Notes under the pieces: model-generated
The model's input: the letters and a program-made list of their open reading frames with translations, nothing else
Database searches by the model: none
Told to the model about the DNA's origin: nothing
NCBI GenBank assembly: GCA_964534955.1
Contig: CAZHRR010000124.1
Coordinates: forward strand, 1-7,288
Source: UBA2128 sp964534955
Lineage (GTDB): Bacteria; Fidelibacterota; Marinisomatia; Marinisomatales; UBA2128
DNA: 7,288 nucleotides
Direction: 5' to 3'
Program-made: the position numbers and the translations under genes
Shown here: positions 1 through 5,108 of the stretch, one piece after another
Layout: each line of letters opens with the position of its first letter
Position numbering within the stretch: position 1 is the first letter of the stretch

Positions 1-179
1 CATACGGTAATATAATCATCTACGGCTTTATGGAAATCGTTGGTGATTTCTTCTATGGTTGTTCCTTCATAAGATACGGAATCAGTGATACCAATAATAT
101 GTCCGAACAGACATTTATCGTCATCGGTGTAATGAATTGAACCATAAAACCCGTTGTAAAACAGTGTATCTTTAACCAT
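1..179 (-). CDS. HicB-like antitoxin, N-terminal part (runs off the left edge)
   Basis: Reading leftward from an ATG at 179, 59 residues are visible before the window ends. They begin MVKDTLFYNGFYGSI and contain the pattern typical of HicB antitoxins: a short beta hairpin (YNGFYGSIHYTDDDK), then a glycine-rich strand (FGHIIGI), then SYEGTTIEEI and FHKAVDDY. In the family this partial RNase H-like domain masks a HicA mRNA interferase. A C-terminal ribbon-helix-helix or helix-turn-helix domain usually binds the operator, but here it would lie outside the window. The start is one base after the stop of the upstream ATPase gene, and a GGAGA ribosome site lies inside the last ATPase codons, so translation is probably coupled. 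No HicA-like gene precedes it. A toxin could follow to the left, or this may be a solo HicB. The family call is fairly sure; antitoxin function is inferred. Confidence 0.8.
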   Translation of the reverse strand, partial: MVKDTLFYNGFYGSIHYTDDDKCLFGHIIGITDSVSYEGTTIEEITNDFHKAVDDYITV

Positions 180-180
180 C

Positions 181-1416
181 TTATTTCTCCACGGTTATTT
201 TTCCTGTTTTAATGAGTTCATTTTTGTACAAGGGATTAAACTCAAGGATATTATCATAGGATAGTAATTTCAGCGGAATTTCAGGATATTTATTTTTAAA
301 AAATTTGTACTTATAAGGTTTATACGATTCTTTAGAGAATTTAACTTCATAAGCTCGTTTTTCCTGAATGATAAAATCCACTTCCTGTTTTTTCTGTGTA
401 CGCCAATATCGTATATCCCAGTCTAAATCATATTGGTCAGCAAACAATCGAAAAACGTAATTTTCCAATAATTCTCCTCGATCATCCCGAAGCAAAATTG
501 GGTCAAAGTTACCGGTAAAGAAGTTCCTTAATCCCAAATCCAGAAAATAAGCTTTTTTCATTTTCCTTAGTTCTGTTACAGCACTCTTATAAAAGGGACT
601 TACTAAGCCAACGTGAAAGGATTTTTGCATGACATAGAGATAATGTTCAACCGTTTTATACTGTATTTTAAGTGCCTTGCAAATTGAATTCAGATTAAGC
701 AACCCACCTGTTTGTCTTGCAATAATTTTCAGTATGTTAAAATACATTTGCGGATATTGTAGAGACGCATCCTCAATGTCTTTTTTAATATAGGATGATG
801 CCAACTCCCGAAGGAAATCTTGTTTCCTTTCTGTGGAAGATTCGGTCACGACTTTTGGGTATCCTCCAAAAATGAAGTACTCGGACAGAAGTGATGTGAG
901 TTCCTTCGAATGTAATTTATGTAAATAATCTAAATGTAAATCTGCAGCAAAGTTTTCATAACCTCTAAAATGCAAAAACTCTTTGAATCCCATGGTTGGC
1001 AATACAAATATTTGTTTTCTTCCAGCCAAAGAATCTTTGAATTTTTTGTCGATATAGAAACTCGAAGACCCGCTTACAATGAGTTTTACTTGTGGTGTAT
1101 ATTCATCATAAATGAGTTTTAAGAAATTGGATGGATTCTGCAAGTATTGGACTTCATCAATGAAGACAACCACCTTTTCATCCGGTTCTGGTAGTTTTAT
1201 AAACTGAAACAAGTTTTTTGGATGGTCATTAAAAGAATTAAGATATAACTCGTCTTCAATATTGAAAAAGATAGTTGTCTCACCCTGCTGTATTAGCCAG
1301 TCTTGAACTTGCTTTAAGAGCGTAGTTTTTCCGGTTTGGCGTGCGCCAATCAAAAGAGTTACCTCTTTTTCTTTTGAATGATCAATTAAGTCGCTAAGGA
1401 TATTTCGTGGCTTCAT
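181..1416 (-). CDS. AAA ATPase with DUF4143 C-terminal region (AAA_14 family)
   Basis: A 411-residue protein with the full layout of this P-loop family. Walker A is GARQTGKT (24-31), Walker B is VVVFIDEVQYL (82-92), and the sensor strand LIVSGSSSFYI (112-122) is followed by LAGRK (130-134). FGGYPKVV lies at 183-190, then a helical middle that looks like a winged helix (about 225-270). The C-terminal DUF4143 part has GELLEN (314-319), YWRT (337-340), EVDFI (345-349) and EVK (357-359); E318, D347 and E357-x-K359 fit a PD-(D/E)XK-like core. The cellular role of the family is poorly known; members are often scattered accessory genes. No clear ribosome site precedes the ATG. The gene is visibly AT-richer than the pur genes. 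It follows purD across a repeat-filled gap and abuts a HicB-like gene, suggesting an acquired module. Family confidence is high; function is unknown. Confidence 0.9.
   Translation of the reverse strand: MKPRNILSDLIDHSKEKEVTLLIGARQTGKTTLLKQVQDWLIQQGETTIFFNIEDELYLNSFNDHPKNLFQFIKLPEPDEKVVVFIDEVQYLQNPSNFLKLIYDEYTPQVKLIVSGSSSFYIDKKFKDSLAGRKQIFVLPTMGFKEFLHFRGYENFAADLHLDYLHKLHSKELTSLLSEYFIFGGYPKVVTESSTERKQDFLRELASSYIKKDIEDASLQYPQMYFNILKIIARQTGGLLNLNSICKALKIQYKTVEHYLYVMQKSFHVGLVSPFYKSAVTELRKMKKAYFLDLGLRNFFTGNFDPILLRDDRGELLENYVFRLFADQYDLDWDIRYWRTQKKQEVDFIIQEKRAYEVKFSKESYKPYKYKFFKNKYPEIPLKLLSYDNILEFNPLYKNELIKTGKITVEK
186..190 (-). promoter_or_regulatory. Shine-Dalgarno site for the HicB-like gene
   Basis: GGAGA on the minus strand, six bases before the ATG at 179. 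It lies inside the final codons of the ATPase gene, whose TAA stop falls between this site and the ATG. This arrangement favours translational coupling of the two genes. Confidence 0.6.
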
Positions 1417-1429
1417 ATCGTCGATAAAC

Positions 1430-1540
1430 TACAATATAATTCCTATTACAGGCTGTCTCACTACAATATTATTCCGTTTGCAAAGCTGTCCAGTGGAATA
1501 TTATTCCATTCAGAGCTGTTTTCACTGGAGTATTATTCCA
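1430..1540. repeat. Four 15-bp near-palindromes at exact 32-bp spacing
   Basis: Cores start at 1430, 1462, 1494 and 1526. The third, TGGAATATTATTCCA (1494-1508), is a perfect palindrome around a central T. The fourth, TGGAGTATTATTCCA, differs at one base. The first two (TACAATATAATTCCT, TACAATATTATTCCG) keep one half-site. The 17-base linkers share GCTGT followed by CAC or CAG. The array fills nearly the whole purD-ATPase gap, and its left end is 14 bp upstream of the ATPase ATG. A 32-bp period is about three helical turns, so the sites would face one side of the DNA. It is best read as a cluster of operators for the ATPase-HicB unit; binding is inferred. With 17-base, related linkers it is not a CRISPR. 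Confidence 0.75.
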
Positions 1541-1547
1541 ATCAACA

Positions 1548-2888
1548 TTAATAAATTGAATTCCCACGAATGGTATTCATATGCTTAACCCGCTTCTGAA
1601 TCAGATCTTCAGTCCCAATATCCGCCCGATGAAACAGCGGTCCACTGACTCTCGATATCTCCGCCTCAGCCTTAGCCTCTGCTTCATCAAGCGTATCAGC
1701 AATTCCTACAGTTGCCGCCGTCCGGGAGCCGGCTTCTATCAGCTTACCGTTTTTTATATCTACAGAGGCGTAGTAAAGTTGGTCTGCGTCAGTTACGGCG
1801 GAAACATCGATGGGCTTACCTTTTACCGGACTGTCCGGATACCCTCCCGGAACGGCGTATTTGCAGACAGTTGCACACTTTCCAAATGAAATATCTTTCC
1901 TATGTAAGCTCCCGTCCACAATACCGAGGCACACTTCTACAAAATCAGACTCCAGAAGAGGCAGTACATTCATCGCTTCAGGATCGCCAAACCGGGCGTT
2001 GTATTCGATTAATTTTACATCTTCAGCTGTAGCAATGAAGCCGCCGTAGAGTATCCCTTTGTACCCTTCGCCTCTACATGATCCTTCGGAAAATTCTTCC
2101 TTGAGGGCACGAGCCGTAGCTTCATTGAACTGCTGAGCCTGGGCAATGTCCTCATCAGTGAGAAAGGGAAGACTGTGATCGGCATCTGAATAACTTCCCA
2201 TCCCGCCGGTATTGGGTCCCTTATCGCCCTCGTATGCCCGCTTGTGATCTTGGACAGGCGGCATGTGAGCCAGATGCTCACCATCGCAAAAACTCATGAG
2301 TGAAAATTCTTCACCGATAAGTTTTTCTTCCACCACAAATGATCCGCCGCGGCTCACGAGCTCCCTGCAGTAGTTAAGAGCTTCTTCATGTGAGTAAAGA
2401 TGATCGCCGGAAACTTTTACACCTTTACCGCCCATGAGTCCGTCGAACTTGACCACATAGTTATCACCTAACTCTGAAAGAAACTCGGCCACACCATCAA
2501 GTGACTCAAAGCGTCGATAGACAGGACAAGCTGGAATGTTGTATTTTGTCAACAGATCACGTGTGAACCCTTTGCTCGTCTCTATCTGTGCGTGTGCTTT
2601 CCTGGGACCGATTGTAGGAATTCCTGCACTCCATAAAGCATCTGCCACGCCCGATTCAAGCGGCGCTTCCGGACCGATGATGGCCAAGTCAGCACCGAAC
2701 TGCTTAGCAAAGGTGACTGCCGCTGCCGGATCGTTGATGTTGCCTGCCTCAAAGTGTTCAGCAAGCTCTTGAATGCCGGGATTGTTGTTGGAAGCGAAAC
2801 AGGCAATAGCAGGGTTTTGTGGGGATCTGGCCAACGCTCTCGCAATAGCATGTTCTCTTGCCCCGGAACCGACAAGGAGTATCATCAC
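1548..2888 (-). CDS. purD: Phosphoribosylamine-glycine ligase (GAR synthetase), archaeal-type
   Basis: PurD catalyses step 2 of IMP synthesis: phosphoribosylamine + glycine + ATP to GAR, in the cytosol. At 446 residues it is slightly longer than the usual 420-430. Visible signatures are the N-terminal LLVGSGAREHAIA (4-16), IGPEAPLESG (71-80), the ATP-grasp segments VVKFDGLMGGKGVKV (145-159) and VVEEKLIGEEFS (185-196), GPNTGGMGSYS (224-234), and the metal/ATP-site EYNARFGDPEAMNVLP (295-310). VQDHKRAYEGD, ATVCKYAVP, LYYASVD and the ending FHRADIGTEDLIQKR match archaeal (methanogen) PurD as I remember it, rather than the E. coli form. I chose the GTG at 2888. It overlaps the purF stop as GTGA, gives the same N-terminal spacing as other PurDs, and sits 11 bases from GAGAGG. 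The ATG at 2885 is the alternative and loses one residue. Function is very sure. Confidence 0.96.
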   Translation of the reverse strand: MMILLVGSGAREHAIARALARSPQNPAIACFASNNNPGIQELAEHFEAGNINDPAAAVTFAKQFGADLAIIGPEAPLESGVADALWSAGIPTIGPRKAHAQIETSKGFTRDLLTKYNIPACPVYRRFESLDGVAEFLSELGDNYVVKFDGLMGGKGVKVSGDHLYSHEEALNYCRELVSRGGSFVVEEKLIGEEFSLMSFCDGEHLAHMPPVQDHKRAYEGDKGPNTGGMGSYSDADHSLPFLTDEDIAQAQQFNEATARALKEEFSEGSCRGEGYKGILYGGFIATAEDVKLIEYNARFGDPEAMNVLPLLESDFVEVCLGIVDGSLHRKDISFGKCATVCKYAVPGGYPDSPVKGKPIDVSAVTDADQLYYASVDIKNGKLIEAGSRTAATVGIADTLDEAEAKAEAEISRVSGPLFHRADIGTEDLIQKRVKHMNTIRGNSIY

Positions 2889-4366
2889 GTTAGCTGGGAC
2901 CTCTCAAAATTTCTCTGGTTTTCCATAAGCTGCATCTTCTCTTCGTTCACGTCACCTGTGACGTACCAGGCATCCAGACACGCCATGCATGGACGGTCAA
3001 TATTATGTTTTCCTTTTCGGGTAACTGCTTCTGCAAGATCGTCAATTTCCTGGTACATAAGGATATTCACATCCATATACTCTTGGATTTCTTCAACGGT
3101 TCTTGTAGCGGCAGTCAACTCAGTTTTGGTAGGCATGTCTACACCGTAAAAGCAGGGGAACTTCACTGGTGGACAGGCAGAAACAAAATAGACTTTTCTG
3201 GCGCCAAACTCCCGGATCATCCGGACAATCTCACGACTGGTATTGCCGCGGACAATACTGTCATCCACGATGAGGACATCCTTATCGCGAATCTCAAATT
3301 CCTGGGGTACCAGTTTGTAGCGGATGGATTTCTTGCGTGCTTCCTGCCCTGGCATGATGAATGTGCGGCCGATGAAAGGATTTTTGTAGAGTCCCTCCGA
3401 GTAGCGGACTCCTATTTCATTGGCGAAGCTCAGGGCTGCAGTGTTAGCCGTAGATGGTGCCGGGATGACAATATCCGGCGTTATGTCTGGGTAGCGTTTT
3501 TTCCATCTTTGTGCGAGGTTTTGTCCCATGCGCAGTCGGGAGCGATAAACACTCACCTCGTTCTGCAAAGAATCCGGGCGTGAAAAGTAAACATACTCGA
3601 ATATACATGGTGTGAATTGCTCGTTACGAAGAACACGGCTATGGCAGGTACCGTCTTCCTCTATGAAAATTACCTCACCGGGAGCGACGTTCCCAGTAGG
3701 CTCGTAACCAAGGGCGTAGAACATGGTGGTTTCTGAGGCGAAAATATAGTCTGTTGTACCATCGTTGTTTGTTCGTTCACCCCTAACCAGTGGACGGATG
3801 CCGTGAGGATCCCGGAAAACTACCATTCCACGGTTCATAATCATGCCTACCACTGAATAAGCTCCGCTGACGCGATTGAATACTGTATCTGTTGCATGGC
3901 AGATCTGATCGAAAAGGGTAAGACCATCTGTGCTGGTAACAGGATGGTCGAGAGAGTGAGCGAATATGTGCAAAATGACTTCGATATCCACCGAAGAGTT
4001 CACATGACGGCGGTCCCGATCGGTTACTTCCCGTACGAGATCGGTGTAGTTGACGATGTTACCATTGTGAGCCATGGCGATCCCGTAAGGAACGTTGGTC
4101 ATAACGGGCTGGGCTTCTTCTATGCTGAAGCCGCCGACAGTGGGATACCTTGTGTGCCCAATACCTATATTCCCCAGAAGTCTGGCCATATTCTGCTCAT
4201 CAAAAATATCACGAATGAGGCCAGTTCCTTTCTTCACATGAAAGCGCTGATTGTAAGTCATGATGCCGGCTGCATCCTGACCGCGATGCTGGAGATGGAT
4301 GAGGCTCTCGTAAAGCGCCCCTGACACGGGCTTCTGAGTGGAGATTATTCCGACAACGCCGCACAT
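2885..4366 (-). CDS. purF: Amidophosphoribosyltransferase, Fe-S type
   Basis: PurF makes 5-phosphoribosylamine from PRPP and glutamine, the committed first step of purine synthesis. The 493-residue protein starts MCGVVGIIS, so Cys2 becomes the N-terminal glutaminase nucleophile once Met is removed. The class II amidotransferase domain shows HRGQDAAG (27-34), GIGHTRYPT (68-76) and HNGN (100-103). The phosphoribosyltransferase domain has the PRPP loop VLIVDDSIVRGNTS (364-377). Cysteines at 254 (PCIFEYVYF), 405 (FPCFYGVD), 460 and 463 (CMAC) match the four [4Fe-4S] ligands of the Bacillus subtilis enzyme. Unlike that enzyme there is no propeptide: the frame upstream has no ATG, GTG or TTG before a TGA at 4391-4393. 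Only a weak purine-rich stretch (AAAGAAAAG) precedes the ATG. The stop overlaps purD by 4 bases, so coupling is likely. AMP/GMP feedback is known for the family and not testable here. Confidence 0.97.
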   Translation of the reverse strand: MCGVVGIISTQKPVSGALYESLIHLQHRGQDAAGIMTYNQRFHVKKGTGLIRDIFDEQNMARLLGNIGIGHTRYPTVGGFSIEEAQPVMTNVPYGIAMAHNGNIVNYTDLVREVTDRDRRHVNSSVDIEVILHIFAHSLDHPVTSTDGLTLFDQICHATDTVFNRVSGAYSVVGMIMNRGMVVFRDPHGIRPLVRGERTNNDGTTDYIFASETTMFYALGYEPTGNVAPGEVIFIEEDGTCHSRVLRNEQFTPCIFEYVYFSRPDSLQNEVSVYRSRLRMGQNLAQRWKKRYPDITPDIVIPAPSTANTAALSFANEIGVRYSEGLYKNPFIGRTFIMPGQEARKKSIRYKLVPQEFEIRDKDVLIVDDSIVRGNTSREIVRMIREFGARKVYFVSACPPVKFPCFYGVDMPTKTELTAATRTVEEIQEYMDVNILMYQEIDDLAEAVTRKGKHNIDRPCMACLDAWYVTGDVNEEKMQLMENQRNFERSQLT

Positions 4367-4375
4367 TAATCTTTT

Positions 4376-4486
4376 CTTTGGACGCAGAGTTCACAGAGAG
4401 ACACAGAGTACCACAGAGAATAATTTGTTGTTAAAGAATTATGATCAAACTCAGTGGTTCTCTGTGTTTCTCGGTGGTTCTCTGTA
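4376..4486. repeat. 110-bp heptamer-array repeat, copy A
   Basis: This element lies between the GxxExxY gene and purF. The left arm carries CGCAGAG at 4383 and CACAGAG at 4392, 4402 and 4412. The right arm carries inverted heptamers CTCAGTG 4450, CTCTGTG 4460, CTCGGTG 4470 and CTCTGTA 4480. Steps are 10 bp apart from one 9-bp step. An AT-rich centre separates the arms, which can pair imperfectly. Bases 4376-4485 are identical to copy B outside the N gap. The left end is 9 bases from the purF ATG; the right end is 13 bases from the stop of the GxxExxY gene. No T-tract follows the hairpin, so it is not a typical terminator. Confidence 0.92.
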
Positions 4487-4499
4487 ATCATAATTGCTT

Positions 4500-4871
4500 T
4501 CAAAAAATAAACCGTTTAATACCATCAACCAGTTTCTTATGACAAAAGTTTATCAGTAAACCTATTTTATGATTTGATAATCTTGTGTTAGTTAATGTCT
4601 GAGCTTCAAAAATATCGTGCCGGTCTTCCTGTGCTTTTAATTCTACAACAATACTTCTTTCGACAATTAAATCTGCCCTGTAACCCTGTTTTAGTTTATG
4701 ATTTTTATAGACAACAGGAATGGGGACTTCCTCTTCGACGCTCAATCCTTGTTGTTGTAATTCAAAAACCATGGCTTCCTGATACGCAGATTCTAACAAC
4801 CCCGGGCCGAGATGCTTATGAACTTCAATAGCACAACCTATGATTTTTTCTGTTAGTTTATCTAATTCCAT
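4500..4871 (-). CDS. GxxExxY family protein (PD-(D/E)XK nuclease fold, PDDEXK_3)
   Basis: A 123-residue protein of usual family length, reading MELDKLTEKIIGCAIEVHKHLGP at its N-terminus (positions 1-23). The name motif GLLESAY is at 24-30. The nuclease-like core is E27, D67 in GYRADLIV (63-70), E77-L-K79 in VVELKA (75-80), and Q91 in EAQTLTNTRLS. The end, IGLLINFCHKKLVDGIKRF, is characteristic. The family's biochemical role is not established; the fold suggests DNA cleavage or binding. I chose the ATG at 4871. AAAGGA lies just upstream, and its 5' part is the edge of repeat B. An in-frame GTG at 4895 inside the repeat would add eight residues (MNSASKGN) not expected in the family. The gene sits between repeats B and A and is co-directional with purB and purF, so it is probably co-transcribed. 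It is AT-richer than its neighbours. Confidence 0.9.
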   Translation of the reverse strand: MELDKLTEKIIGCAIEVHKHLGPGLLESAYQEAMVFELQQQGLSVEEEVPIPVVYKNHKLKQGYRADLIVERSIVVELKAQEDRHDIFEAQTLTNTRLSNHKIGLLINFCHKKLVDGIKRFIF

Positions 4872-4874
4872 ATT

Positions 4875-4880
4875 TCCTTT
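4875..4880 (-). promoter_or_regulatory. Shine-Dalgarno-like AAAGGA before the GxxExxY gene
   Basis: AAAGGA on the minus strand ends 3 bases before the ATG at 4871, a short spacing. Its first four bases are the terminal bases of repeat B. The repeat edge therefore supplies part of the ribosome site, which supports the ATG at 4871 over the GTG at 4895. Confidence 0.4.
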
Positions 4881-5087
4881 GGACGCAGAGTTCACAGAGA
4901 GACACAGAGTACCACAGAGAATAATTTGTTGNNNNNNNNNNNNNNNNNNNNNNNNNNNNNNNNNNNNNNNNNNNNNNNNNNNNNNNNNNNNNNNNNNNNN
5001 NNNNNNNNNNNNNNNNNNNNNNNNNNNNNNNTTAAAGAATTATGATCAAACTCAGTGGTTCTCTGTGTTTCTCGGTGGTTCTCTGTG
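4877..5087. repeat. 110-bp heptamer-array repeat, copy B, split by an assembly gap
   Basis: The left half, 4877-4931 (55 bases), matches 4376-4430 of copy A exactly. The right half, 5032-5086 (55 bases), matches 4431-4485 exactly. Right-arm heptamers CTCAGTG, CTCTGTG, CTCGGTG and CTCTGTG start at 5051, 5061, 5071 and 5081. One hundred Ns separate the halves. The copy lies between purB (stop ends at 5109, 21 bases away) and the GxxExxY gene (ATG 5 bases beyond the left end). The orientation is the same as copies A and C. Confidence 0.9.
4932..5031. other. Assembly gap of exactly 100 N
   Basis: One hundred consecutive N bases, the usual placeholder for a gap of unknown length. It falls exactly at the midpoint of repeat B, between bases that are adjacent in repeat A. 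The real missing length may be zero, or may be one or more further repeat-gene units. Confidence 0.97.
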
Positions 5088-5108
5088 CCCATGTTTAGTT
5101 ATTTATGT

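Larger units (their letters stand above)
4376..4876. mobile_element. Candidate repeat-bounded cassette: repeat A plus GxxExxY gene (501-bp unit)
   Basis: The distance from the start of copy A (4376) to the start of copy B (4877) is 501 bp and holds one repeat plus one small gene. Direct copies identical over 110 bp would allow the unit to be lost or amplified by recombination. It interrupts purB-purF, where a single repeat copy would be the simplest ancestral state, as at purE-purB. There is no transposase, terminal inverted repeat of a known IS, or clear target duplication, so mobility is an inference. Confidence 0.4.

Noticed and set aside
1417..1475. A definite promoter for the ATPase (TATATT or TAATAT within the repeat cores as a -10)
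   Set aside because: The cores are AT-rich by nature and no convincing -35 at proper spacing pairs with them, so I do not list a promoter.
1430..1540. Possible short CRISPR array (regularly spaced repeats)
   Set aside because: The repeated core is only 15 bp and degenerate, and the 17-base linkers are related to each other (shared GCTGT). No cas gene is near.
2754..3149. 131-codon plus-strand frame spanning the purF/purD junction
   Set aside because: It is antisense to two confidently identified enzymes, with no family features and no ribosome site that I could support.
3005..3583. 192-codon open frame on the plus strand
   Set aside because: It lies wholly inside purF on the opposite strand, shows no recognisable family motif, and is best explained as a shadow of purF codon use.
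4209..4394. Minus-strand frame starting at the GTG in repeat A
   Set aside because: It overlaps the start of purF in another frame and its sequence is arginine/serine-rich noise; the GTG is simply carried by the repeat.
4376..4486. Repeat A (and B, C) as rho-independent terminators
   Set aside because: The arms pair imperfectly, the loop is long and AT-rich, and no T-tract follows on either strand. Terminators inside the pur operon before purF and purB would also be unexpected.
4376..5087. Known insertion sequence
   Set aside because: No transposase, no IS-type terminal inverted repeats and no clear target-site duplication. Only the weaker label of repeat-bounded cassette is supported.
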